64,000 bases of DNA from Pseudoalteromonas rubra (GCF_001482385.1 NZ_CP013611.1:1860001-1924000); one strand, 5' to 3'. Counted from the first letter of the stretch, positions 1-9,837 are shown. The notes: a model not told the origin generated them from the sequence alone. Made by a program: numbers and translations.

Positions 1-110
1 TAGCAACATCCCCCTCTTCAGGTTGAACTATCTCGTGTCTGCAACTAGCTTTTAGACGCATGATTGCAAACGCTCTGTGACTCTCTCAATTATTTTACCG
101 AGGTAGGTGT

Positions 111-944
111 ATGGAAAGCTTCTTAGAAAAAATCGATATCAATCAATATTTACCTGTCGCCGTTGACTGGGCAACCAACCTGGTACTGGCATTATTAATA
201 CTGATCATTGGCATCTGGCTGGCGGGCAAGGCTTACAGAGCGGTTGTCTCTGTGGCGAATCGCTATGACAAACTCGATGATACTTTGTTTAAATTTTTTG
301 GCAGTGTTGCCAAGTACACTGTGTTGGCCTTTGTTGGCATCGCAGTGCTCAATCGGTTTGGTGTACAAACCGCATCGATCATTGCTTTGCTCGGTGCCGC
401 AGGACTTGCGGTAGGCCTGGCACTGCAAGGGACCCTATCCAACCTCGCGGCGGGCGTCATGCTGTTAATTTTCCGCCCCTACAAAGTCAATGACTTTATC
501 GATACAGCAGGACAATTTGGCAAAGTGACAGAAATTGATATGTTTACGACCATCTTGCAAACCTTCGACAACCAACAAATCGTTATTCCCAACAGCCATA
601 TCTGGGGCAGTAAAATCGTTAACCACTCACATCATGCAATTCGGGGTGTCGATATGCGTTTTGGCGTTGCTTACAATGAAAACACGGATAAGGCCAGGGC
701 TGTGATCCAATCCGTGTTGCAGGCACATCCCCATATTTTGTCAGATCCGGCCCCGTTTGTAGAGGTGGAGTCGCTCAGTAACAGCTCAGTGGACTTTTTA
801 GTCAGACCATTTTGCGACGGCGCACATTATTTTGATGTGCTTTACTCCGTGCCTGAGCAAGTGAAAAAAGCCCTCGATGAGGCCAATATAGAGATCCCCT
901 TCCCTCATCGTAAAGTGATTCTGGTCAACGAAAGCGACGCCTGA
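111..944 (+). CDS. mscS: MscS-family small-conductance mechanosensitive channel
   Basis: Inner-membrane channel that opens under membrane tension to release solutes on hypo-osmotic shock. The 277-residue product is close to the usual length of E. coli-type MscS. Hydrophobic segments lie near residues 15-40 and 66-84. A Gly/Ala-rich third helix (about 87-115, with GAAGLAVGLALQG) is the typical pore-lining helix. It is followed by the conserved FRPYKVNDFI stretch that enters the soluble beta domain. A GAGG-poor but recognisable AGGT ribosome site precedes the ATG. It stands alone, upstream of the chemoreceptor gene. Family assignment is firm; physiological role is by family. Confidence 0.95.
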   Translation: MESFLEKIDINQYLPVAVDWATNLVLALLILIIGIWLAGKAYRAVVSVANRYDKLDDTLFKFFGSVAKYTVLAFVGIAVLNRFGVQTASIIALLGAAGLAVGLALQGTLSNLAAGVMLLIFRPYKVNDFIDTAGQFGKVTEIDMFTTILQTFDNQQIVIPNSHIWGSKIVNHSHHAIRGVDMRFGVAYNENTDKARAVIQSVLQAHPHILSDPAPFVEVESLSNSSVDFLVRPFCDGAHYFDVLYSVPEQVKKALDEANIEIPFPHRKVILVNESDA

Positions 945-954
945 CTTTGCTAAG

Positions 955-986
955 TATGGATCAGCCTGTTGACGGGCTGCTCCATA
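955..986. terminator. Stem-loop after mscS
   Basis: Arms at 955-966 and 975-986 pair at 11 of 12 positions around an 8-nt loop. There is no clear T-run after it, so it may be a weak or Rho-assisted terminator or only an mRNA-end structure. Confidence 0.4.
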
Positions 987-1074
987 TACAACCGTATCTC
1001 ACTCACAAACTTGGGGGCGCTGTGATTCCTTGTCTATAGTGTTATAGATAATCCACTACATACCAGGATGTGAT

Positions 1075-3795
1075 ATGGCGCTCTTCGGCTTTTCAAGAAC
1101 AAAAACTACAGAACCACAAATCACCCTACCGCAAACATTGCCTTGGCTAAAGCTCGACCGGCACGGTAATATTCTCGCCACCAGCGAGGCTTTTAATACC
1201 GCACTGGCGTTTTCGAGCAGCGCCCCACCCAAGACATTGTCAGCACTGTGCAATCGTCACAGCGACTACCAGACGTTACATAACGCGCTGCAAAAACGTC
1301 AACATAACAACGCGCAAATCTGCACCATGCACAATATCGAGGGCACAGTGTTTCACGTCTCAGTACAATTGTGTCCGCTGGATGAGTCACACAGCTTTGC
1401 CGTGATCCAGGATGTGACAGCGCAGTATCAACCTTTGGTGGACACCTCCTCAGCCATACAGGCCTTGTCAAATGCGCAAGCCTGGGCAGAGCTGGACCTG
1501 CAAGGCACGGTATTGAATGCCAACGAGCATTTCCTATCCCTGGTGGATGCCACAAGACAACAATTGGTTAATCAGCATTATCAGCAATTTGTGGTCAATG
1601 AACAGCTCAATGACGCTTGCTGGGAAGCGCTTTGTGAAGGCCAGACGCTTGAGTGTGACCTAAAATGGCAAACTTCGGAGCAAACATTTGCCTGGCTGCA
1701 TGCCAAACTGGTTCCGGTGCCGGATCCACACCAGCGCACTGCCAAAGTATTGTTGTTAGCCAGCGATATCTCTAAGCAAAAACATACGACAATCAATCTC
1801 AACAGTCAGGTTGACGGGATCCGCAATGCCCAGGCAGTTATTGAGTTTACCCTCGATGGCACCATAGTAACGGCCAATCAAAATTTTCTCGATGTGATGG
1901 GTTATCAGCTTGAAGAGATCCAAGGTCAGCACCACCGCCTGTTTGTCACTACAAAAGAAGCTGCCAGTGATGAGTATGCAGCATTCTGGCGGGCTTTAGG
2001 CAGGGGCGAACTTCAATCTGGCGAGTTTAAACGGGTCAACAAACACGGTGAAGCGGTATGGATCCAGGCGCACTACACCCCCTTGTATGACGAGAATGGT
2101 CGGCTCTGGAAAATCATGAAGTTCGCCTCTGACATAACCGCAGATAAACTGAATGCCTTTGAGGCACAAGGACAAATCGAGGCAATCAATCGATCTCAGG
2201 CGGTGATCCAATTCAATTTAGACGGGACCATTTTAGACGCCAACGACAACTTTTTGAGCGCCATGGGTTATAGCAAAGAGGAAATCATTGGCCAGCACCA
2301 CAGGCTGTTTGTTGAGCCCAAGTATGCTCAGAGTGAGGAATATCAGCAGTTTTGGCAAGATCTGAAGAATGGCCATTTCCATTCCGGTGAATTTTTTCGA
2401 CTGGGAAAACATGCCAAACCTATCTGGATTAGTGCAACTTATAACCTGATCCGTGATGATGAGGGCAACCCGCTGAAAGTGGTTAAATACGCCATGGATA
2501 TCACCCACCAGAAGCAAATCACAGCGGATCTGGAAGGGCAAGTACAGGCCATTCATAAATCTCAGGCGGTCATTGAATTTGAAATGGACGGTACCATACT
2601 GTGGGCCAATGACCTCTTTTTAGCAACCATGGGCTACACACTCCACGAGATCAAAGGCCAGCATCACCGCATGTTTGCCACCCCGGAGCAGGCACAAAGC
2701 AACGAATATCAACAATTTTGGGCACAGCTCAATCGCGGCGAATTTGACTCGGGGCAATATATGCGGATCGCCAAAAATGGCCAAGAGATATGGATCCAGG
2801 CAACCTATAACCCAATCCTGGATCAACATGGCCGCCCAGTCAAAGTGGTTAAATATGCCACAGACATCACAGAACAAAAACAGGCTGTACAGCATATCAA
2901 AAACGCCATTTTTGCGCTTGAGCAAGGCAATTTAACCCACCGGATCACCGCTGAACTGGGAGAGGACTTCTCAGTGCTAACCCAGGCAATGAATGGTCTG
3001 TTCGACAAGCTCAGCGAGCTGGTTCAGACCATCAATAACGGGGCGGCCCAGGTGTTTGATATCGCCCGACAAATCGCCTCCAATAATGAAGAGCTCAATA
3101 GCCGTATAGAAAGTCAGGCAGCCAGCCTGGAAGAAACAGCTGCCACAATGGAGCAGCTGACAGCGACGGTGAAAAATAACGCGATCAGCGCAACCACAGC
3201 GTCTGAACGCGCAACAGTGGTCCGTGAAAAAGCGCTCAGTGGTAAACAAACCATTGAAGATGCCATCAATGCGGTTGGTAATATTGAAAGCTACAGCAGA
3301 AAAATCTCCGACATCGTTGGCGTGATTGATGAAATTGCCTTTCAAACTAACCTGCTGGCACTCAATGCGTCGGTTGAGGCCGCCAGAGCGGGCGAAGCTG
3401 GCAGAGGGTTTGCCGTGGTCGCCAGTGAAGTGCGTAACCTAGCACAACGCAGTGCCAGCGCAGCCAAAGAAATTAAAGCGCTCATCAAGAACAGTGTTGA
3501 CGCCGTTACCGAAGGGAGCAAGCTGGTTTATGATTCCGGCACGACTTTCGATGAGTTGACTCAGTCGATTACACAAGTCAGTGACATGGTCTCGAACATT
3601 GACGATGCCAGCAAAGAGCAAGCATCAGGCATTGCCGCGGTATGCTCTACCATCGCACAAATGGATGGCATTACTCAGCAAAATGTCTCCCTGGTCGAAA
3701 CTACGTCAAAGTCGGGCAAAACCATGGAGAGTCAGGCCCGGGTGTTGACCGATCAGGTTGCCTTTTTCAACCTCGAAGACAGCCGCTTATCTTAG
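1075..3795 (+). CDS. Soluble methyl-accepting chemotaxis protein with tandem PAS domains
   Basis: Chemoreceptor that would pass sensory input to CheA/CheW. No membrane segment is visible in 906 residues, so it is probably cytoplasmic. The N-terminal part (about 20-250) holds weaker PAS-like units. Three closely related PAS/PAC units follow (about 253-374, 375-496, 497-618), each with a G(Q)HHR(L/M)F motif, as in Aer/BdlA-type receptors that can bind haem or flavin. The last third is the MCP signalling hairpin; its tip (EIAFQTNLLALNASVEAARAG) starts near residue 752. The C-terminus lacks a CheR/CheB-binding pentapeptide. The stop overlaps the convergent gene by 4 nt. Ligand unknown. Confidence 0.92.
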   Translation: MALFGFSRTKTTEPQITLPQTLPWLKLDRHGNILATSEAFNTALAFSSSAPPKTLSALCNRHSDYQTLHNALQKRQHNNAQICTMHNIEGTVFHVSVQLCPLDESHSFAVIQDVTAQYQPLVDTSSAIQALSNAQAWAELDLQGTVLNANEHFLSLVDATRQQLVNQHYQQFVVNEQLNDACWEALCEGQTLECDLKWQTSEQTFAWLHAKLVPVPDPHQRTAKVLLLASDISKQKHTTINLNSQVDGIRNAQAVIEFTLDGTIVTANQNFLDVMGYQLEEIQGQHHRLFVTTKEAASDEYAAFWRALGRGELQSGEFKRVNKHGEAVWIQAHYTPLYDENGRLWKIMKFASDITADKLNAFEAQGQIEAINRSQAVIQFNLDGTILDANDNFLSAMGYSKEEIIGQHHRLFVEPKYAQSEEYQQFWQDLKNGHFHSGEFFRLGKHAKPIWISATYNLIRDDEGNPLKVVKYAMDITHQKQITADLEGQVQAIHKSQAVIEFEMDGTILWANDLFLATMGYTLHEIKGQHHRMFATPEQAQSNEYQQFWAQLNRGEFDSGQYMRIAKNGQEIWIQATYNPILDQHGRPVKVVKYATDITEQKQAVQHIKNAIFALEQGNLTHRITAELGEDFSVLTQAMNGLFDKLSELVQTINNGAAQVFDIARQIASNNEELNSRIESQAASLEETAATMEQLTATVKNNAISATTASERATVVREKALSGKQTIEDAINAVGNIESYSRKISDIVGVIDEIAFQTNLLALNASVEAARAGEAGRGFAVVASEVRNLAQRSASAAKEIKALIKNSVDAVTEGSKLVYDSGTTFDELTQSITQVSDMVSNIDDASKEQASGIAAVCSTIAQMDGITQQNVSLVETTSKSGKTMESQARVLTDQVAFFNLEDSRLS
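1831..2928 (+). repeat. Three-fold 366-nt tandem repeat coding PAS units
   Basis: The codons for QAV(I)(E/Q)F recur at 1831, 2197 and 2563, an exact 366-nt (122-codon) period. The repeats are diverged at DNA level but aligned in frame, showing duplication of a PAS module inside the receptor gene. Confidence 0.8.
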
Positions 3796-4877
3796 CGGCT
3801 GTTCGGTTGATACTCACGAATAAAACTGTATTCAAATTTACCCGTATTGAGTTCAGCACAAACGGGCTCAAAGCCGTAGCTACGAATGCTGTCAATTTCT
3901 GCGCTGATGGGAGACTCATCGGTCAGCTGAGACAAGCCATTGATTAGCATCAATGCCTGGTTTTTATCATAGCGGCAACCAAACTCAATGGTTTTAAATA
4001 GCTTGGCATAGTCATCGCCAAGCTCTGCCGCCTCCTCAACTTGCTGACTTCCCTGACTCCCCCCGTTGATGATGCCCAGAATAAATAAAGCTCGGGGTTC
4101 AGCCCTTTGCTCCGTCAAATGGATCAGGATGGTTTTCGCCTTGAACTCAGAGTGCACAAACTGGCCCTTATTTCTGCCATATTCGTCTATCCGATAACCG
4201 CTAAAATAAGCGTACGCATAATGCAACGCTTGTCTGGTTGAGAGGGTTTTTAAGCCCTGAGGTGTGATGTCAATTTCGTTTTTCTGAGCGCGCAGTGCTC
4301 GCTGTTGCTGCTGTTCGTCTAGCTCCTGTGCAATCAATAACTGCTCCGCTGTCGTCACACCATATAGTGCCATCAGGCCGGTGGCCAGCGAAATACTCAT
4401 TAAAACGGGTAACACAATGAAACAACGGTTTTTCAGCTTTTTCCGACTTGCATGCTGCTGTTTTTCCGCAAGCTCAAAAAAAGCCCGGTGTTCAGAAAAT
4501 GGTACCTTTTTACGTGCCAAGCACACACTGGACCAAGCACCAATGACATATAAAATACCCAATACCATTAGCCAGGTATCGTTACTGACAATTAATTCCA
4601 GTGCCAGGGCCAGAAAAACCAGCCAGGCGTGCAGTACAAAAGCAATAACACCAAATACTTTCTGATAGCCCCGACCGTGAAACCGGATCACTAAGCCGAC
4701 CAGCACACCACTGACGGCCAGCATCAAGGGACCAAAGTCTGCGTTTAATGTAAAAGCGCCAAACCAGGCAAATAAAATGGGAAACACCCACAATCCACCA
4801 GCAATCGCTGCACCCAGCGCGTTTTGTTTATTGAGCCGGTGCTCAACTTTGGCTAACTCGTCACAAGGAACCTGCAT
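3792..4877 (-). CDS. Hypothetical membrane protein, C-terminal soluble domain
   Basis: I do not recognise the family. The 361-residue product has about four hydrophobic segments in the first 125 residues, another near 152-172, then a soluble region beginning with a Gln/Glu-rich charged stretch (DELDEQQQQRALRAQK). The end contains two cysteines that could pair outside the membrane. An AGGAAAG ribosome site precedes the ATG. It converges on the chemoreceptor gene with a 4-nt overlap. No function is claimed. Confidence 0.75.
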   Translation of the reverse strand: MQVPCDELAKVEHRLNKQNALGAAIAGGLWVFPILFAWFGAFTLNADFGPLMLAVSGVLVGLVIRFHGRGYQKVFGVIAFVLHAWLVFLALALELIVSNDTWLMVLGILYVIGAWSSVCLARKKVPFSEHRAFFELAEKQQHASRKKLKNRCFIVLPVLMSISLATGLMALYGVTTAEQLLIAQELDEQQQQRALRAQKNEIDITPQGLKTLSTRQALHYAYAYFSGYRIDEYGRNKGQFVHSEFKAKTILIHLTEQRAEPRALFILGIINGGSQGSQQVEEAAELGDDYAKLFKTIEFGCRYDKNQALMLINGLSQLTDESPISAEIDSIRSYGFEPVCAELNTGKFEYSFIREYQPNSR

Positions 4878-4934
4878 CTGACTTTCCTGTTTTTATTGTT
4901 GTTTTGTTTTTTATTGTCATATCAGCATAAAGCA

Positions 4935-4952
4935 TAGGCCTGTGTAGGCCCA
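4935..4952 (-). terminator. Possible terminator for the 82-residue gene
   Basis: Arms at 4937-4941 and 4946-4950 (GGCCT/AGGCC) form a short hairpin downstream of the minus-strand gene ending at 5009. The T-run is poor, so this is only a candidate. Confidence 0.25.
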
Positions 4953-5008
4953 TAGGAAGGCAGATGTATACAAATCAAAACGGTCCGATACATCTGACCA
5001 GCACTTGA

Positions 5009-5257
5009 TTAGTGTGCTTTCTTCGGCCCCTGACGGACAAGGTCCTTGCCATTATCAAACACTTCTTGCGTCACCCAGCGGCCCAGGATCAACTGATGAT
5101 TATCATCCAGCACAGCTACAAATGGCCGACCATTACTATTATTCGTCGCCAGCGCCACTCCTGCTGCGTTATTCAGACCTAACCCACCACTTTCTACCAG
5201 CTGTAAAAACGCTTCCAGTTCGTCCAGTGTGCTGATCAATTCTTTATCGTCAATCAT
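5009..5257 (-). CDS. Small hypothetical protein
   Basis: Eighty-two residues with an acidic N-terminal helix (DDKELISTLDELEAFLQLVE) and a compact beta-like remainder that includes RPFVAVLDDNHQLILGRW. No signal peptide or membrane segment is seen. It sits 82 nt downstream of the Kef antiporter gene on the same strand, so it may be co-transcribed. The ribosome site is weak. I recognise no family; reading-frame quality and position support a real gene. Confidence 0.55.
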   Translation of the reverse strand: MIDDKELISTLDELEAFLQLVESGGLGLNNAAGVALATNNSNGRPFVAVLDDNHQLILGRWVTQEVFDNGKDLVRQGPKKAH

Positions 5258-5339
5258 GTTTCGTACTCAGTTGTCGCTAAAAGCGTGTAGCATATCAGGT
5301 CTGTCACTGTCTGCACCAGCATTGGTATGGAGATCTTCG

Positions 5340-7220
5340 TCAGCCCTGTTTCGTGACGTCATCGCTACCCTGCCCACCCCGGTGTTCGGCTCGCATGGCT
5401 GCTTTGATGGCCTCCTCAGTCTGAATGAACAGCTTACGAAAATCATGGTCGTATTGCTGGCCATCGCTACCATGTTGCCAGGTATCGTAGAGCTGCTCGG
5501 ATGCTGCCTGCTCGGTTTCCCAGAAGGCTTGTTTTTTCTGCGCCGCAGTGTCTGGCGTAAAGCCCAGACAGGTAAGCGCCTGTGCCCCCAAATCGAGCGC
5601 AGAATGATACGTTTCACTGACAATCACATCCGCGCCGGCATGTTTCAATTCGTAGTGATGGCCTCGGTCAAATGCTCTGGCCAACACTGTCACCCCAGGG
5701 TGGCTATGCTTGACCGACTGCACCAGTGCTTTCGCACTCTCTCTGTCATCAATGGCAACAACCAGCAAGGCAGCTTGCTCAATACCCGCGGTATGCAGCA
5801 ATTCAGGTCGTGTGGCATCACCAAAGTAGGCCTTAACCTGAATGCGGCGCATTGACTCCACCTGGGTTGCATCCAGGTCCATCACCACAGTGTGAACGCC
5901 ATTAGCGATGAGTAAACGATTAACAATTTGCCCAAAACGACCAATGCCTGCGATGATCACCTGCCCGTGTTCATCAATCTCATCATACTCCTGTTGATTG
6001 GCCGTATGTTGATAGCGGGGCAAAATCACTTTGTCGTAAAGAATAAACAAAGTCGGTGTCAGAAACATAGACAACGCCACAATCAGCTGCAGCAAGCTCA
6101 CCGTGTCGGATGGGATGACATGGTTTTGCAACGCGTAGCTTAACAACACAAAGCCAAATTCCCCGGCCTGGGATAAACTCAGCACAAACAACCAGCGGTC
6201 ACTATTGTGGATTTTAAACATCATAGCGAGTCCCCAAAGTACCGCGGCTTTTACCAACATCACGGTCAGCGTCAGACTCAGGATCAAAAGTAAGTGCTCA
6301 GAGAGTATGGCAAAATTGATCCCTGCCCCCACAGTAATGAAAAATAACCCCAGCAACAGACCTTTAAAAGGCTCAATATTTGATTCAAGCTCATGACGGA
6401 ATTCGCTGTTCGCCAGTACTACCCCGGCCAGAAAAGTCCCCAGTGCCGGAGACAGCCCAACCAGACTCATCAAAGTAGCGATGCCAATCACAAGCAACAA
6501 CGCGGTTGCGACAAAGATTTCCCGTAATCCGGAGTTAGCAACATAATGGAACAAAGGACGACTCAGATAATGACCTATCACAACCACACCAGCGATACTG
6601 GCAAAAATAGCCCCCGCGTAGGCCCAGGCTGGCAAACCTGCAACCAGGCTCAGTGATTCATGATGTTCCGCTGTGGTTTGCAGCGCTTGCGCTGCACTCA
6701 TTAACTCAGGTAAAGCCAAAACAGGGATAAATGCCAGTATCGGTATCACAGCGATATCCTGCATCAGTAACACAGAAAACGCATTTTGCCCGCCTTCCGT
6801 TTTTGTCAGACCTTTCTCATTCAATGTTTGCAACACAATGGCGGTCGACGACAAAGAAAAGACCAGACCGATTGCCACCGCAATGGAAAGTGGCTGACCC
6901 AGTAGCCAGGCAATGCAGGCAAGCAACAGAGCACTCGCAGCCACCTGCAAGCCACCGAGTCCGAGCAACCGATGACGCATTTTCCACAGCATCTGAGGGT
7001 GTAACTCCAGCCCCACCAAAAACAACATCATCACCACGCCGAACTCAGCAAAGTGTTGTATTGTCGCCGTTTCCTTGCCGACGACACCTGCTACAGGACC
7101 GATCAGCACACCGGCTATCAGGTAACCCAACACTGAGCCAAGTCCCAGGCGTTTTGCCAGTGGCACCATCACCACTGCCGCGGCCAGATAGATAAAAGCC
7201 TGAATAAAATAACCGGTCAT
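5340..7220 (-). CDS. Kef/CPA2-type monovalent cation:proton antiporter with RCK domain
   Basis: Inner-membrane K+/H+ antiporter of the KefB/KefC family, which acidifies the cytoplasm in response to electrophiles when gated by glutathione adducts. The first 385 or so residues hold about 12 membrane segments. A Rossmann RCK/TrkA-N domain follows, with GIGRFGQ near residue 425, and then a hydrophilic tail. The start at 7220 (MTGYFIQ) was chosen over one 14 codons upstream because a GGAGG site lies about 10 nt before it. No KefF/KefG-type quinone oxidoreductase partner is adjacent, so glutathione gating is by family only. Total 626 residues. Confidence 0.9.
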   Translation of the reverse strand: MTGYFIQAFIYLAAAVVMVPLAKRLGLGSVLGYLIAGVLIGPVAGVVGKETATIQHFAEFGVVMMLFLVGLELHPQMLWKMRHRLLGLGGLQVAASALLLACIAWLLGQPLSIAVAIGLVFSLSSTAIVLQTLNEKGLTKTEGGQNAFSVLLMQDIAVIPILAFIPVLALPELMSAAQALQTTAEHHESLSLVAGLPAWAYAGAIFASIAGVVVIGHYLSRPLFHYVANSGLREIFVATALLLVIGIATLMSLVGLSPALGTFLAGVVLANSEFRHELESNIEPFKGLLLGLFFITVGAGINFAILSEHLLLILSLTLTVMLVKAAVLWGLAMMFKIHNSDRWLFVLSLSQAGEFGFVLLSYALQNHVIPSDTVSLLQLIVALSMFLTPTLFILYDKVILPRYQHTANQQEYDEIDEHGQVIIAGIGRFGQIVNRLLIANGVHTVVMDLDATQVESMRRIQVKAYFGDATRPELLHTAGIEQAALLVVAIDDRESAKALVQSVKHSHPGVTVLARAFDRGHHYELKHAGADVIVSETYHSALDLGAQALTCLGFTPDTAAQKKQAFWETEQAASEQLYDTWQHGSDGQQYDHDFRKLFIQTEEAIKAAMRAEHRGGQGSDDVTKQG

Positions 7221-7555
7221 GCGAGAGCGTCCTCCATGGTTAAATGCTTTACCATCGCGCAACGACCGAGGCCATTACCGGATGGCTGTTGCTGAAATGG
7301 TTTCATATTCAAACATCTCTATATTGCACGCAGATCTTTTACACTTTAGTACGAAACGGATGACTGTGCCGACGGCACACTGCGTTTGCACTTGTTCATA
7401 CAATCACAACCTAGTCTGATTTTCGCTGTAGCTCACTGAATCATTGTGAGACATCCAAGCGTATAAATTTTAGTCACGCAAAGTCCCTATATCAGTATTC
7501 TCCCGGACCGTTTGGTGATAATCTGTTCACAGTCGCAGCTTTAAGGATAAACGTT
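7221..7555. other. Intergenic region between antiporter and acyltransferase genes
   Basis: Divergent promoter region of 335 bp with no convincing gene. It contains a short dyad, TGTGCC-GAC-GGCACA (7365-7379), that could be an operator, and AT-rich sequence before the acyltransferase gene. Open frames here lack ribosome sites and family resemblance. Confidence 0.5.
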
Positions 7556-8737
7556 ATGCACTCTTCCCCTCGTTTTCACTATATAGATAACTTGCGTAGC
7601 CTGGCACTTTTGTTGGGCGTGGTGTTCCATGCAGCGCTAGCCTATGGCCCTTACTTCTCAAACATCTGGTTTACCGCCGATCCGAGCAAACATGTCGCTT
7701 TTGAGTACTTTGCTATCTGGTCGCACTTATTCAGAATGCCGCTGTTTTTCGCCATCGCCGGGTTTTGCGCCGCACTGCTGATCAGTAAACGCGGGGGGAA
7801 TGCCTTTATCAGCAATCGCCTCAAACGCGTTTTTTTGCCCTTTGTGATATTTTTTCCGCTGACCATGTTGGTGCTAATTCATGCGCTTGGCTGGGGCGCA
7901 GAAATCGTCCATGAAAAGCCGGGCCTGTTTACCATTTTTCAGTCCGTCGACGAACCGCTCATCTCCACCATGCACTTGTGGTTTCTATGGAACCTGACCC
8001 AGTTCTGCTGCATCATCTGGTTATTGCAAAAATATACTCAGGTCTATCAATCCATACTCGCCTTTGTCGTGCGCCCCCTGTTTTTAGGAGTAGCTTTGCC
8101 GGTACTGCTCACGCTTGCCATGCACCAGCAGCTGGTGCCATTCCCGGCGCCCGATAAGCTGTATCCGCAACTCTGGTCCTACGGGTTCTATGGTATCCTG
8201 TTTTTAATCGGTGCCGGGCTCTATCATCATCATACCCGGGTAGAACAGTACGCCAGATACTTTACGCCTTTACTGATACTGGCTTGTGTGTCATTACTGC
8301 CTTACTTTTACCTGATGGACCCTCCCCCCTCGATAGAAACCATCATTCGAGCAGCGAATACCGGAGACATGACGCCAGAGCACATCAATCTCTACGCCGT
8401 GCTCGCACAATCGGTTGCCATCGTTAGCTGGACCGGTGTTGCCTTCCTGGCCGGATATAAATGGCTCAATCAATACAGTCAGCTGAACAAGTATATGTCC
8501 GACGCGTCATACTGGATTTACCTCATTCATGTACCGGTACTGATGTACATCCAGTTTCCACTGAGCAATACCACGCTGCCATTATTACTTAAGCTCGTCA
8601 TTTCGGTCACCACCACCCTGGCTATCGGTTTGGTAGGTTATCAGTTATTGGTCAGACATACCTGGATAGGCGTTCTGTTAAATGGCAAAAAAGCAAAACC
8701 AAGCACCTCCCCTCAACAGGCTGAATCTATGTCTTAG
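7556..8737 (+). CDS. Acyltransferase-3 family membrane protein (OpgC-like)
   Basis: Polytopic inner-membrane O-acyltransferase, 393 residues with about 10-11 hydrophobic segments. It carries the family's R-x10-H motif in the first helix (Arg14 and His25), needed for acyl transfer in this family. It resembles the OpgC/MdoC branch, which modifies periplasmic glucans, but the acceptor cannot be read from sequence and no glucan synthesis gene is nearby. An AAGGA site precedes the ATG. Divergent from the Kef gene. Confidence 0.88.
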   Translation: MHSSPRFHYIDNLRSLALLLGVVFHAALAYGPYFSNIWFTADPSKHVAFEYFAIWSHLFRMPLFFAIAGFCAALLISKRGGNAFISNRLKRVFLPFVIFFPLTMLVLIHALGWGAEIVHEKPGLFTIFQSVDEPLISTMHLWFLWNLTQFCCIIWLLQKYTQVYQSILAFVVRPLFLGVALPVLLTLAMHQQLVPFPAPDKLYPQLWSYGFYGILFLIGAGLYHHHTRVEQYARYFTPLLILACVSLLPYFYLMDPPPSIETIIRAANTGDMTPEHINLYAVLAQSVAIVSWTGVAFLAGYKWLNQYSQLNKYMSDASYWIYLIHVPVLMYIQFPLSNTTLPLLLKLVISVTTTLAIGLVGYQLLVRHTWIGVLLNGKKAKPSTSPQQAESMS

Positions 8738-8997
8738 AAGCACCTAGGCCTGTACTATGAGAGCTGGCTTTCTTTTTCTCAGATAATGCCAGCCAGACCA
8801 ACCTGAGAGTGATAAGAGCAGCCTATTTCTCTCTTCTTAGTCAGGCCTCTATACATAGGGAGTATTGAAAAAGTACACTCCACCTGCACAGAGTGAATAT
8901 CACGCTCTCTATGCAGGAGCATCTCAATTGTCACTAACACAATTAAGTCGCCTCAAAGGTAATTAACATCTAAAAACAACGAAACTGAGAAGTAATA

Positions 8998-9027
8998 TGA
9001 GTGAAAAAGGAAATCACCAGGAGTGAA
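8998..9027 (+). CDS. Possible 9-codon leader peptide
   Basis: ATG at 8998 opens MSEKGNHQE, whose TGA overlaps the GTG start of the next gene (GTGA, 9023-9027). It could couple translation to the downstream gene, or it could mark a frameshift in an originally longer N-terminus. Confidence 0.3.
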
Positions 9028-9742
9028 GAAAAGCCTGCACTATGGCTATTCCTACAATTTATGCGACACGATTAAAAACCATAGCGATATATGCGACGAG
9101 GCAGGCTTAGATGGTTTTGAGTGGCGGTCATGCAACGACATTAATGCTCATGTTACTTCAAAAAGCTCGGGCAGGGATGGTATCAAACTTGATTCCTGTG
9201 GTAGGCAAATCAATGTTGAATGCAATATAAGCTGGCCTTCGAGACATGCGATCAACATCTTACGCCCCAGATCACTCCATGTTTTAAAACCATTTATATC
9301 TGGCAACAAGCATCAATATCGTTTAAGCACAACATCTGATCAAACAATAAATACGCCATCCATCCATATTATCCATCCACAGTTTGCGGATAACGCATGG
9401 GGCAAAAATGGTGGCTATTGGACGGGTGATATCATTCCACATGTTGATTTTGGAAACCGAGTCTCCAGATTAGTACTGCCCGAAAGCACAGCACCCGATG
9501 TTACAGCCAGTACATTGTATACCGTCAACAATGAGCGCGGAGTACTACTTTCAAACCTAACAGGAGCAAATGCACCTGACAAAGAGGTTGAGCTGTTTTT
9601 CGTCAATACAAATACTACGCTTGAGCATGCAAATGGAAACCTCAGACTGAAAGGCCACTCAAACGTCACGCCACCTGTGGGAGGAAGCATGAAATTGAGA
9701 TTCATTAATAACTTATGGCATGAAACCTATCGCAGTTTTTAG
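9023..9742 (+). CDS. Hypothetical protein, 239 residues
   Basis: No family recognised. The product has no signal peptide, several scattered cysteines in the first 70 residues, and a beta-rich remainder with aromatic and Asn/Thr-rich segments. The only usable start is GTG at 9023, directly after an AGGA that is too close to be a good ribosome site; a mini-frame at 8998 overlaps it. It looks more AT-rich than its neighbours, which may indicate acquired DNA. A strong terminator follows. The N-terminus is uncertain. Confidence 0.55.
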   Translation: MKKSLHYGYSYNLCDTIKNHSDICDEAGLDGFEWRSCNDINAHVTSKSSGRDGIKLDSCGRQINVECNISWPSRHAINILRPRSLHVLKPFISGNKHQYRLSTTSDQTINTPSIHIIHPQFADNAWGKNGGYWTGDIIPHVDFGNRVSRLVLPESTAPDVTASTLYTVNNERGVLLSNLTGANAPDKEVELFFVNTNTTLEHANGNLRLKGHSNVTPPVGGSMKLRFINNLWHETYRSF

Positions 9743-9790
9743 TATCGCCTCAGCGCATGCTGTAAAACCAGCATACTGATACAAACAATC

Positions 9791-9837
9791 AACCTATTGG
9801 TTACTTTAATATAGTGAGGTCAACCAATAGGTTTTTT
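9791..9837 (+). terminator. Rho-independent terminator
   Basis: Perfect 12-bp arms AACCTATTGGTT (9791-9802) and AACCAATAGGTT (9822-9833) run into a T tract. Confidence 0.85.

Noticed and set aside
5229..5855. Long plus-strand open frame of 208 codons
   Set aside because: It is antisense to the Kef antiporter and the small gene; composition reflects the opposite-strand codons.
6731..7195. Plus-strand open frame of 154 codons
   Set aside because: Antisense shadow of the antiporter membrane region, Arg/Pro/Ser-rich without motifs.
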